This document shows, piece after piece, positions 1 through 7,155 of a DNA stretch of 17,057 nucleotides. The stretch covers positions 1-17,057 of the forward strand of contig CAZPAH010000057.1 in NCBI GenBank assembly GCA_964584495.1. The letters are read 5' to 3'. Positions within the stretch are counted from its first letter, which is position 1. The number at the start of each line of letters is the position of its first letter. The stretch comes from CAZPAH01 sp964584495. GTDB taxonomy: Bacteria > Krumholzibacteriota > Krumholzibacteriia > Krumholzibacteriales > Krumholzibacteriaceae. Both the position numbers and the translations under genes were made by a program. The notes beneath the pieces were generated by a model, which had not been told where the DNA came from, did no database searches, and saw only the letters and a list, made by a program, of their open reading frames with translations.

Positions 1-30
1 TCTCCTGGGAAATATGAACGATCTCAACAT
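1..30 (-). CDS. Possible 5' end of a gene cut by the window edge
   Basis: An ATG on the minus strand at 28-30 is preceded by a full Shine-Dalgarno sequence (AAGGAGG, at 40-46) with a 9-base spacer, and the frame MLRSFIFPRR stays open to the window edge. It lies about 110 bases after the dcp stop codon, so it could be the next gene of a dcp-led operon. Only ten residues are visible and no family can be named. A second minus-strand frame is also open from 124 to the edge and reads LRTPKEVRADVEIVHISQE near its end, but it has no ribosome binding site. Which frame is real cannot be decided here. Confidence 0.25.
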   Translation of the reverse strand, partial: MLRSFIFPRR

Positions 31-139
31 CAGCACGAACCTCCTTCGGCGTCCGAAGCATCAGTAACTTGAATCTTATTAGCGAACCGTCACGAGCGGC
101 GACATCCCGCGCGCGACCGACCCGTCATTTGAGAACCTG

Positions 140-2236
140 CTATATCAATCCTCTTCTTTCGAGCAGTGGACCGATTCCCGGCTTTGCCCCGCGGAAGCGC
201 TCGTAGAGAATCATCGGATCCTCGGAACCCCCTTTCGACAGCACATTCTCCCTGAAAGATTGTGCCGTTTTCTTGTTGAACAGCCCCGTTTCCTTGAACG
301 CCTGGAAAGCATCGGCATCCAGCACTTCGGCCCATATATAGCTGTAGTAGCCCGCCGAATAGTCTCCCGCGAAGATATGGGCGAAATAGGTGGATCTGTA
401 CCGGGAGATGATCTCGGGGATCAAGCCGATACTGTTCAGCGAGTTATCCTCGAATTCCTGAACGCCCGCGACGTTATTGTCGGTAATCGTGTGCCAGTCC
501 ATATCCAGGAATGAAGCAGCGAGATACTCGGTAAGGGCAAAACCCTGGTTGAAGTGGCTCGATTTTCTCATCTTCTCGATCAGCTCGGCAGGCATAGGCT
601 CGTTCGTTTCATAATGCCTCGCGTAGATATTGAGCATTTCCGGCTCTCCGGCCCAGTTCTCCATAATCTGCGACGGCAATTCCACGAAATCGGTAGCCAC
701 ATCGGTGCCTGAGAGGCTCGGATAAGTGCAATCGGACAGCAGCCCGTGCAGTCCGTGCCCGAACTCGTGGAAGAGCGTGAGCACCTCATCCCAGCTTAGG
801 AGTGACGGCTTATCGCCGGTCGGCTTGGAGAAATTACCGCAGTTCGTTATCACGGGAGTGACCATGATGCCGTCGATCTTCGACTGCTTTCTGTACGGCC
901 CCATCCATGCGCCGCCACGTTTGCTCTCCCTCGGGAAATAATCTGTGAAAAGGATTCCTATATGAGATCCGTCGGCCTCCTTGACCTCGAATACCTTCAC
1001 ATCCTCATGGTAAGTCGGGATGTCGAATCTTTCCTCCAGGGTTATCCCGTACAGCTTATTCGCCAGGGTGAATACGCCGTCGATGACATTCTCCAGCTTG
1101 AAGTAGGGCCTCAGCATCTCCTCGTCCAGATCGTACTTATCCTTCTTGACCTTTTCGGCGTAGTACCACCAGTCCCAGCTCTGAAGCTTGAAATCGCCGC
1201 CCTCCTCATCGATCATCTTCTGAAACTCAGCCGCCTCCTCCTTGGCCTTCTCCAGGGACGGCACCCAGAGCCGTTTCAGGAGGTCATAGACGTTGGCCGG
1301 ATTCTTGGCCATCTGTTCCTCGAGCACGTAATCCGCATGCGTTTTATAACCGAGAAGATTCGCCCTCTCGAGACGAAGAACGACCATCTTCTCAAGGATC
1401 TGCTTGTTGTCGTTCTCATCATTGTTGTTCCCGCGGTTGATATATGCTTTGTAGATCTTTTCCCTGAGGTCCCTCCTGTCCGAATACTGAAGGAAGGGTA
1501 TCATGCTGGGCTTGTGCAGTGTGAACACCCATTTGCCTTCGTAACCGCGCTCGGCGGCCGTTTCCGCCGCCCCGCTCACGACCGCTTCCGGCAACCCGGC
1601 AAGATCGCTCTCGTTATCGATGATCAGCTCAAAAGAATTGTTGTCGTCGAGAAGGTTTTCGGCGAACTGAAGCGAAAGCACCGAGAGCTCCTTATTGATC
1701 TTTCTTAATTTTTCCTTGTCCTCCCTATTCAGATCGGCCCCGTTCCTGGCGAAGCTTTTATAATATTTGTCCAGAAGCATCTTTTGCTCCGCGGTCAAAT
1801 CGAGCTCGTCCCGTATCAAGTAGACCGCCTTGATCCTCTTGTAAAGCTTTTCATTCAAGTTGATATTGTCTTCATGCTCAGACAGCATCGGGGCAACCTG
1901 CTTCGCTATATCCTGCATATTATCGTCGGTCAGGGCCGAATTGAGGCCGAAGAAGATATTGTTGACGGAGGTCAGGAGCCGTCCGGAACGTTCCATCTGC
2001 ACTATCGTATTATCGAACGTAGCCTCTTCCGGATTGTTGGCGATAGCGTCGATCTCGATCTGATGATCCTCTATGCCTTTCTCGAAAGCGGGCAGATAGT
2101 GCTTTTCCTCTATCCTGTCGAACGGGGGGGTGCCGAAAGGCGTTCCATAATCGGTAAAGAATGGGTTCTGCTCCTTGACGGCGCACGAAATGGTAAGCAG
2201 AAGGGCCAGAATCGTCAGAACGATCGCTCTTTTCAT
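140..2236 (-). CDS. dcp: Lipoprotein M3-family peptidyl-dipeptidase (Dcp-like)
   Basis: This is a zinc metallopeptidase of family M3 (thimet oligopeptidase/Dcp group), which trims dipeptides or short peptides from the C-terminus of oligopeptides. The zinc motif HEFGH is at residues 490-494, inside the family signature LFHEFGHGLHGLLSD, and is followed by the conserved FVELPSQIMENW segment carrying the third ligand region. The N-terminal half matches the all-helical Dcp type (NPFF..YGTPFGTPPFD). The start at 2236 is chosen because AGAGGAG lies just upstream and because the protein then begins with a lipoprotein signal (hydrophobic stretch, then LTISC with Cys18 as the lipidation site). It should therefore act on the outer face of a membrane, not in the cytoplasm as in E. 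coli. Length is 698 residues, normal for the family. The frame could extend upstream to 2329, but that stretch is not signal-like. Confidence 0.95.
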   Translation of the reverse strand: MKRAIVLTILALLLTISCAVKEQNPFFTDYGTPFGTPPFDRIEEKHYLPAFEKGIEDHQIEIDAIANNPEEATFDNTIVQMERSGRLLTSVNNIFFGLNSALTDDNMQDIAKQVAPMLSEHEDNINLNEKLYKRIKAVYLIRDELDLTAEQKMLLDKYYKSFARNGADLNREDKEKLRKINKELSVLSLQFAENLLDDNNSFELIIDNESDLAGLPEAVVSGAAETAAERGYEGKWVFTLHKPSMIPFLQYSDRRDLREKIYKAYINRGNNNDENDNKQILEKMVVLRLERANLLGYKTHADYVLEEQMAKNPANVYDLLKRLWVPSLEKAKEEAAEFQKMIDEEGGDFKLQSWDWWYYAEKVKKDKYDLDEEMLRPYFKLENVIDGVFTLANKLYGITLEERFDIPTYHEDVKVFEVKEADGSHIGILFTDYFPRESKRGGAWMGPYRKQSKIDGIMVTPVITNCGNFSKPTGDKPSLLSWDEVLTLFHEFGHGLHGLLSDCTYPSLSGTDVATDFVELPSQIMENWAGEPEMLNIYARHYETNEPMPAELIEKMRKSSHFNQGFALTEYLAASFLDMDWHTITDNNVAGVQEFEDNSLNSIGLIPEIISRYRSTYFAHIFAGDYSAGYYSYIWAEVLDADAFQAFKETGLFNKKTAQSFRENVLSKGGSEDPMILYERFRGAKPGIGPLLERRGLI

Positions 2237-2296
2237 CCCATATCTCCTCTTATTGGAATGGGTTACTTTCCTGCAACAATTGACTTTCAATCCCCG

Positions 2297-2313
2297 GGTA
2301 CCCGCGGGGTACC
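2297..2313. repeat. Perfect 7-bp hairpin in the dcp leader
   Basis: GGTACCC and GGGTACC form a perfect inverted repeat around a 3-base loop, all G/C-rich. It lies 60 bases upstream of the dcp start on the side from which dcp is transcribed, between the mntP stop and dcp. No run of T follows on either strand, so a classic intrinsic terminator is not supported. It may be an RNA processing or attenuation element, or an operator. Confidence 0.4.
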
Positions 2314-2381
2314 TGCGGACCGGAAGCAATTAATATCAAAAAAGGAACTTAAAAACAATGATAAAATGCCACGCGGGCCTG

Positions 2382-2939
2382 TCAGGCGATGTGCTCTATC
2401 AGTATCTTCACTCCGATCAGTATAATGACTATTCCTCCGAGCGCCTCTATATTCCTCTCGAAGAAATGGCCGATAGATCTTCCGATCAGAATTCCGGCGG
2501 CCGAAAGGATAAAAGTCACAACTCCGATAATGACAGCGGGAGCTATTATCCGTCTATCGAGAATGGAATAGCTGAAACCGACCACGAGAGCGTCGATACT
2601 CGTCGCCACCGAGAGGAGCAGCAGACCTTTCATTCCTATCGGGGAAGCCTCCCTCTTGGAGGGGGCTATCTTAGTCGACTCGTAGATCATCTTTCCGCCG
2701 ACCAGAACGAGCAGGGCGAAGGCCACCCAATGGTCGAAACCGGAGATCGCCTCGACGAAACGCCTTCCCACCGCCCATCCGATCACGGGCATGATCCCCT
2801 GGAAAAAACCGAAGAATAACGGCATCGCCGGGGCAATGCCGGTGCCGAAGCGCCTCATCGAGAAGCCACAGGCGATCGACACGGCGAAAGCGTCCATCGC
2901 AAGGCCGATCGCTATTATAATAATCGATAAGATATCCAT
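2382..2939 (-). CDS. mntP: MntP-type manganese efflux pump
   Basis: The product is a 185-residue, six-helix membrane protein of the MntP (DUF204) family, which exports Mn(II) from the cytoplasm. The family shows two homologous halves, each with a conserved acidic motif: here AMDAFAVSIACG with Asp16 and SIDALVVGFS with Asp116, matching the functional aspartates known from E. coli MntP. Length and both motifs are normal, so the gene looks intact. It starts 62 bases after the stop of the ZIP transporter gene on the same strand and is likely co-transcribed with it. A yybP-ykoY manganese riboswitch, often found before mntP, would not fit comfortably in that gap and none was seen. The Shine-Dalgarno is weak. 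Confidence 0.93.
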   Translation of the reverse strand: MDILSIIIIAIGLAMDAFAVSIACGFSMRRFGTGIAPAMPLFFGFFQGIMPVIGWAVGRRFVEAISGFDHWVAFALLVLVGGKMIYESTKIAPSKREASPIGMKGLLLLSVATSIDALVVGFSYSILDRRIIAPAVIIGVVTFILSAAGILIGRSIGHFFERNIEALGGIVIILIGVKILIEHIA

Positions 2940-3001
2940 TCAGTTCCAACCGTTCATGCTTTGCCGACCGGCCCACGGCCCTCTGCCACCCACCGCATTA
3001 T

Positions 3002-3820
3002 CTACCCAAACGCCACGTCGAGTATCATCATTATCACGAAACCCAAGATGACGCCGAAGGTCGCTTCATGTGTGTAATTCTTCAGCTGCGACTCGGGGAT
3101 TATCTCCTCGACCACTACGTAGATCATCGCCCCCGCCGCAAAAGCGAGGGCGTAAGGTAGCAACGGACGCACCTTCAGCACGGCCAACACTCCGAGAACA
3201 CCTGACACCGGTTCGACGAGTCCCGATAGCTGGCCGTACCAGAACGCCTTCGAACGCCCCATTCCCTCCCTGTGAAGAGGGACGGAAACGGCGGTTCCCT
3301 CGGGAATGTTCTGCAGGCCGATACCGATTGTCAGCGCTATCGCTCCGGCCAGCGTTATGGACGATTCTCCTTGAGCCGCCGCGCCGAATGCGACTCCAAC
3401 GGCGAGCCCTTCTGGAATATTGTGCAGGGTTATGGCGAGAACGAGAAGGATGCTTCTCTGCCAGTGTGTTTTGATCCCTTCGGCTTCCTCTATCGGAAAC
3501 CCGAGATGAAGGTGGGGCAGCACCTTATCGATGCCCCACAGGACTATGGCTCCGAGCGTAAACCCTGCCGCCGCGGGAATCCAGGAGGCGAGATGAAATT
3601 CCGCAGCCATCTCGATCGCGGGAGCGAGCAGGGAAAAGTAGCTGGCCGCTATCATTATCCCCGCAGCGAATCCAAGCATTCCGTCCAGTAGTTTCCTCTT
3701 TACTCCGGAAAAGACGAAAACTACGGAGGCTCCAAGCGCGGTGAGAAGCCAGGTAAAGCATGTTCCGACCAGGGCTTGCAGCACCGGTTCCTGCGAGGAG
3801 AGCCAATCCACGAGCATCAT
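3002..3820 (-). CDS. ZIP-family divalent metal transporter (GufA-like)
   Basis: The product is a 272-residue polytopic membrane protein of the ZIP family, which moves zinc, iron or manganese into the cytoplasm. The two metal-binding helices are recognisable: HNIPEGLAVG at residues 133-142 and QNIPEGTAV at 170-178. The Gln in the second motif (in place of His) is typical of the GufA branch rather than ZupT. A short His-containing loop (LPHLHLG) precedes helix 4. The gene begins with two ATG codons (3820 and 3817), and GAGGGGG just upstream fits the second best. It is followed by mntP on the same strand, so an importer and an exporter of divalent metals are adjacent. The metal cannot be told from sequence alone. 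Confidence 0.92.
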   Translation of the reverse strand: MMLVDWLSSQEPVLQALVGTCFTWLLTALGASVVFVFSGVKRKLLDGMLGFAAGIMIAASYFSLLAPAIEMAAEFHLASWIPAAAGFTLGAIVLWGIDKVLPHLHLGFPIEEAEGIKTHWQRSILLVLAITLHNIPEGLAVGVAFGAAAQGESSITLAGAIALTIGIGLQNIPEGTAVSVPLHREGMGRSKAFWYGQLSGLVEPVSGVLGVLAVLKVRPLLPYALAFAAGAMIYVVVEEIIPESQLKNYTHEATFGVILGFVIMMILDVAFG

Positions 3821-3840
3821 TACCCCCTCTTGTCCCTACA

Positions 3841-3869
3841 TATGAATACGAATACCCGCCGGCCGTCAA
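3841..3869 (-). promoter_or_regulatory. Candidate sigma-70 promoter for the ZIP-mntP unit
   Basis: Read on the minus strand, TTGACG (3864-3869) is followed after 17 bases by TTCATA (3841-3846), about 20 bases before the ZIP start codon. The -35 box is good and the -10 box is weak. The position, in the divergent gap between ZIP and the plus-strand repeat gene, fits a promoter for the metal-transport pair. Confidence 0.35.
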
Positions 3870-3981
3870 GGAATTCGAATACCATCGGGATATTTTCCCG
3901 TGGGAGTGGATGCAACAATCCGATCGGCTAAAACGTAACCATTCATAAGAGATTAAAACCTTAATCCGGAGGTGTGAACGG

Positions 3982-5223
3982 ATGAGATTCGCAGCGCTAT
4001 TTGCAGTTATGGCATTAATGATATCCGCGGTCGCCGCGCCGGCCGAGGCCGACAACAGTGGAAGGATCTACGGTAAGATCGTGACGGTTGACGGGGATGA
4101 ATTCGAGGGGTTGATACGTTGGGACAAGAACGAGGGATCGTGGGTCGATTTTCTCAACGGGAACAAGGAACTGGATCGAAAGCACACTACCCGTTACAAG
4201 AGAAGGTACCGGGACAGGAAGCGCCCGATAAAAATCTTCGGAATCAATATAGGATATTCCACTTCGTATTCGAGGGATTACGGAGCCGCCCAATCGGGGG
4301 TCCGTTTCGGCCATCTCAGGATGCTCGAGGTCATCGACGATGACGCCGTCGTCCTTACATTTAAAACGGGAGAAACCGTCGAATTGGAAGGCGGATCCAC
4401 CGATATCGGGGAAGGTATCAGGGAAATAGTCATAGAGGATAAAGATGAAGGCGAGATCGAGTTCGGTTGGGGGGATATCGACAGGATAGAGTTCAAGCAA
4501 GGTGCCGCCGATCTCCCTTCGAGTTTCGGCGACCCCCTCTACGGCACGGTTCATACGCGCCACGGAGGCGAATTCGTCGGATGGATCTGCTGGGATATCG
4601 ACGAGATCTTCACCGCCGATATTCTCGACGGCGAGGAAGGTGGACGCAGCAGAAAGATCAAATTCGGCAAAATAAAGGCGATCGAGCGCCGCGGGTCGAA
4701 CAGCTGCACCGTCTACCTGACCAACGGCGATGATCTGAGGCTGAAGGGGACCAACGATGTGGACAGCTCCAACCGCGGCATCGTCATAACCGACGCCCAA
4801 CTCGGCCAGGTCGTGGTTCAATGGGACGATTTCGACCGCGTAGAATTCACCGAGCCTTCAAAGGTCCTACGCTACGACGATTTTAACGGAGGCGTTCCGA
4901 TCGAGGGCACGGTCTTCACGGATGACGGCGAGGAATACACCGGCAGGATCCGCTGGGACGACGATGAGGAGTATACTTGGGAAGTTCTGGACGGCAATTA
5001 CCGCGACATCGAGTTCGATATCGAGTTCGGCAATATCAGGGAGATCAAGAAGAAAAGCTACGATTCGTCCTTAGTGACACTCTGGGACGGCAGGAGCTTC
5101 AGGCTGGAGGATTCGAACGACGTGAACGATTCGAACAAGGGGATTTTCATCACGACGGTCGAGGGCGAAGAAACTGAGATAGACTGGGACGAATTTGACA
5201 GGATAGAATTCAAGAAAAGATAA
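3982..5223 (+). CDS. Exported protein with three tandem beta-rich repeats
   Basis: I do not recognise the family. The 413-residue product starts with a clear Sec signal peptide (hydrophobic core, then AAPAEA, cleavage near residue 23), so it is exported. The rest is three copies of one unit, at about residues 28-171, 186-289 and 306-410. Each opens with a segment like V-T-DG-E-GLIRWD followed by a DGN/DGE turn, then a VTL..G..F/LRL strand, then a D.....GI.I segment, and closes with W.DFDRIEF (DIDRIEF, DFDRVEF, DFDRIEF). Repeat 1 carries an extra, strongly basic insert around residues 61-100. The alternation of short strands and acidic turns suggests a small beta-barrel or beta-sandwich in each repeat; this is inference. 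There is no lipobox or membrane anchor. GGAGGTG sits 7 bases before the ATG. Confidence 0.88.
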   Translation: MRFAALFAVMALMISAVAAPAEADNSGRIYGKIVTVDGDEFEGLIRWDKNEGSWVDFLNGNKELDRKHTTRYKRRYRDRKRPIKIFGINIGYSTSYSRDYGAAQSGVRFGHLRMLEVIDDDAVVLTFKTGETVELEGGSTDIGEGIREIVIEDKDEGEIEFGWGDIDRIEFKQGAADLPSSFGDPLYGTVHTRHGGEFVGWICWDIDEIFTADILDGEEGGRSRKIKFGKIKAIERRGSNSCTVYLTNGDDLRLKGTNDVDSSNRGIVITDAQLGQVVVQWDDFDRVEFTEPSKVLRYDDFNGGVPIEGTVFTDDGEEYTGRIRWDDDEEYTWEVLDGNYRDIEFDIEFGNIREIKKKSYDSSLVTLWDGRSFRLEDSNDVNDSNKGIFITTVEGEETEIDWDEFDRIEFKKR

Positions 5224-5237
5224 ACAGAGCGATGAAA

Positions 5238-5525
5238 CTAGATGAGGCTAGCGAAGAATCTGCCGGCATTTCTGACAAAGACTACGGAGCAGCCCAACCC
5301 GTCGGAGAGTTCGATAAGGCGATCGGCGCAGGCGGCCTCCTCCCCCTCATCAGCTATCGTCGAGCCGATGAAGACTATGTCCTCTCAACTGCTGCCCGAT
5401 TTAATAATATCGTCAAGGGTCATCTCGGGGGATTTGACTATCATTTCGGCGTCTGCTTCGATCCTCACCGAGCGGATAAGATCTGAGAGGTTCTTTTCCG
5501 TTCCTTTCGTCTCACCGGTTTTCAT
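5238..5525 (-). pseudogene. Remnant of the C-terminal domain of an SLC12-like transporter
   Basis: On the minus strand the frame from ATG 5525 reads 46 codons, meets TGA at 5385-5387, then continues in the same frame for 48 more sense codons to TAG at 5238-5240. Both halves read as one protein domain: LIRSVRIEADAEMIV then EDIVFIGSTIADEGEEAACA and GCSVVFVRNAGRFFASLI. The pattern (RIEAE.., DIVFIG, EGEE, L.....VVFVR..G.F) resembles the cytoplasmic C-terminal domain of bacterial cation-chloride cotransporter (SLC12/APC superfamily) proteins; I recognise it from memory. The transmembrane part is absent. A short related-looking stretch (NASLYVISIRVGADE) lies just upstream in another frame, overlapping the end of the GNAT gene, which suggests a frameshift as well. 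The stop probably arose from CGA (Arg). Confidence 0.55.
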
Positions 5526-5546
5526 CGGCACCGACCCTGATGCTGA

Positions 5547-6134
5547 TCACATATAATGACGCATTATAGGCCTTGTGGGCGAGCGTCGCGCCACCTCCCT
5601 GAATCCTGCGCTTATGTATGAAGAAATCAGTCCCGGAAAGGCGAAGGCGTCCGGCGTCAAGCCTTTTGCCGGCTCGATGGCGTATCCTTCCACTATCTTA
5701 CATCCCTTGGACCCGGCATATTCCACCGCCGCTTTTATCAGCGCGGTTGAAATCCCCCTGCGTCTGTACTCCTTCGCTACGAATAGGCACACAATGGACC
5801 AGACAGGCCTGTCATCTACAGGTTTGAGAATCCTCGAACGGCCGAGCCTTGGAAAATCCGAGCGGGGAGCGATTGAGCACCAACCGACCGGGACGCCATC
5901 ATGCCAGGCCATGATCCCCGGCACAACGCTCGAGGAAACTATCTTTTTCATTGCCCTCCGGTTGCCCTCGCCCTTCTGTGAATCGAACTCCTTCTTGCTC
6001 AACCTCCACCACATGCACCAGCAACCCCCGCAAGCTCCGCGCGGGCCGAAGAGTTTTTCGAAGTCATCCCATCTCGCCTCGGTAAGAGGTTTGAACTCAA
6101 GAGATACAGCCTTCTTTCTTCTTGAATCAATCAT
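5547..6134 (-). CDS. GNAT-family N-acetyltransferase
   Basis: This is an acetyl-CoA-dependent acetyltransferase, 195 residues from the ATG at 6134. The core strand and pyrophosphate loop are visible as VWSIVCLFVAKEYRRRGIS (about residues 111-129), which is the GNAT motif A with the R-R-x-G-x-S signature. Near the N-terminus is GACGGCWCMWW (33-43), a Cys/Trp-rich motif typical of one uncharacterised GNAT subgroup. The substrate is unknown. An upstream TTG at 6149 is possible, but AAAGG lies 8 bases before the ATG at 6134, so that start is preferred. It follows the YdeI-like gene by 43 bases on the same strand and is probably part of the same short operon. Confidence 0.88.
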   Translation of the reverse strand: MIDSRRKKAVSLEFKPLTEARWDDFEKLFGPRGACGGCWCMWWRLSKKEFDSQKGEGNRRAMKKIVSSSVVPGIMAWHDGVPVGWCSIAPRSDFPRLGRSRILKPVDDRPVWSIVCLFVAKEYRRRGISTALIKAAVEYAGSKGCKIVEGYAIEPAKGLTPDAFAFPGLISSYISAGFREVARRSPTRPIMRHYM

Positions 6135-6177
6135 TCTGAGACCTTTCAATCCGGCGATCTTCCCCGCAGCTCGGAAG

Positions 6178-6744
6178 CTACATCATTCCCGGTTTCCGGT
6201 TACCCTCTACCATCGCTACAGTTTTTAAGATTCTTTTTTTTCTCGTTTCATCCCTTTTGGCGTCATTGATCCAGGCGATATAGAGCTTTCTATAGGACGG
6301 GGCCATATTTTCGAAATTGCTCTTCGCTTTTATATTCGAAGCGAACGCCTCTTCAAGATCGCTCGGCACCGCCAGGGTTCTCTCACTCCGACCATCCTTA
6401 TCCCACTCGCCCGAGTCCTTTGCCGCCTCCACCGCGGTCAATCCCGCCGCTATCATTTTTCCTTCCCTGATCATTTTCATTGCGCGTTCCTTGTTGAGGT
6501 TCGACCAGACGCTCTTATCCCTGCGGGGATTGAATTTCCTTGCATATCTTTTATCATCTATCTTCCTAATCAAGCTGTCGATCCATCCGAAACAGATCGC
6601 CTCCTCGACCGAATCGCCGTATGGAATCGAAACCTTACCGGTCGCTTTCTTATAATAGACCAGCCAGATTTCTTTCACGCTTTCATGGTTTTTCTCCAGC
6701 CAGGAACGCCACCGGCGCCTGTTTTCAACACAGAGGGTTTTCAT
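6178..6744 (-). CDS. YdeI/OmpD-associated family protein
   Basis: The 188-residue cytoplasmic protein belongs to the YdeI/OmdA family. The family signature ICFGWIDSLIRKID is at about residues 50-63, followed by RYARKFNPRR and the SVWSNLNKERA segment. The C-terminal OmdA part (LAVPSDLEEAF then KLYIAWINDAKRDETRKKRI) is complete. The biochemical role is not settled; family members have been linked to resistance to antimicrobial peptides or bacteriocins. The start at 6744 is chosen because GGAGGG lies 8 bases upstream; the frame could be extended to 6786, but that would overlap the preceding gene. The stop codon of the upstream mini membrane protein lies between this ribosome binding site and the ATG, which points to translational coupling. 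Confidence 0.9.
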   Translation of the reverse strand: MKTLCVENRRRWRSWLEKNHESVKEIWLVYYKKATGKVSIPYGDSVEEAICFGWIDSLIRKIDDKRYARKFNPRRDKSVWSNLNKERAMKMIREGKMIAAGLTAVEAAKDSGEWDKDGRSERTLAVPSDLEEAFASNIKAKSNFENMAPSYRKLYIAWINDAKRDETRKKRILKTVAMVEGNRKPGMM

Positions 6745-6746
6745 CT

Positions 6747-6932
6747 TTACATCCCTCCACCCACTCCTGAAAAGGACAAAAGCCATCCGAGCAAAATGCC
6801 CGCGGGAACGCAGACAACGATCCAGAAGAAGAGGGAACCGGTAAGCACACCTATCAGAAGCCCCAAGCCCGCACCGGCCAGGAATCCGTAACCGGCTCCG
6901 GCAGCATGCCTGTCAACCGTATTTTTACGCAT
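6747..6932 (-). CDS. Small glycine-rich membrane protein
   Basis: A 61-residue protein begins at ATG 6932 with AAAGGGA shortly before it. It has a short basic N-terminus (MRKNTVDRHA), then two hydrophobic stretches rich in Gly and Ala (AGYGFLAGAGLGLLIGVLTG and FFWIVVCVPAGILLGWLL) in a glycine-zipper style, ending GVGGGM. It is probably an inner-membrane protein with two helices joined by a tight turn. No family is recognised. It is the first gene of a likely operon with the YdeI-like and GNAT genes; its TAA stop sits two bases before the ATG of the YdeI-like gene. An alternative start at 6986 adds 18 residues without a better ribosome binding site. Confidence 0.62.
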   Translation of the reverse strand: MRKNTVDRHAAGAGYGFLAGAGLGLLIGVLTGSLFFWIVVCVPAGILLGWLLSFSGVGGGM

Positions 6933-7046
6933 CTTTTTCCCTTTATTGGATAACGACACTAATGCTAGCAAATGAGCATCTATCAATCCAACACTTTTTC
7001 CATGAAGGTTTTACCTGCAGGGAAAGGGAATAATCAATTAATCCGC

Positions 7047-7075
7047 TTGACTTCCGCTCTCGTTGCTCCTATGAA
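7047..7075 (+). promoter_or_regulatory. Sigma-70-type promoter for the secreted protein at 7156
   Basis: TTGACT (7047-7052) and TATGAA (7070-7075) are separated by exactly 17 bases, and the next plus-strand gene starts 80 bases further on. This is the best promoter match I see in the window. The presumed leader is about 70 bases. Confidence 0.5.
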
Positions 7076-7155
7076 TGATACTCAATGCGAGAGCATATAA
7101 AACGTTTGTAGTTAATTACTACCTCAGAATGCATGCGGGAAGGAGAGTATCCAAA

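Noticed and set aside
962..1708. Long plus-strand frame of 248 codons
   Set aside because: It lies wholly antisense to the well-supported dcp gene and has no recognisable motif; it is a shadow of dcp codon usage.
2940..3001. Manganese riboswitch (yybP-ykoY) before mntP
   Set aside because: Only 62 bases separate the genes and the expected paired loops are not visible; the element would have to lie inside the ZIP gene.
4015..4821. Long minus-strand frame of 268 codons
   Set aside because: It is antisense to the triple-repeat exported protein, which has a signal peptide, ribosome binding site and internal repeats; the opposite frame has none of these.
5385..5387. In-frame TGA as a selenocysteine codon
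   Set aside because: The family (transporter C-terminal domain) has no selenoproteins that I know of, no clear SECIS-like stem directly follows, and the rest of the gene is missing. A CGA-to-TGA mutation in a remnant is simpler.
5242..5556. Plus-strand frame of 104 codons after the repeat protein
   Set aside because: Ser/Ile-rich, without a ribosome binding site, and opposite the transporter-domain remnant, whose residue pattern is far more protein-like.
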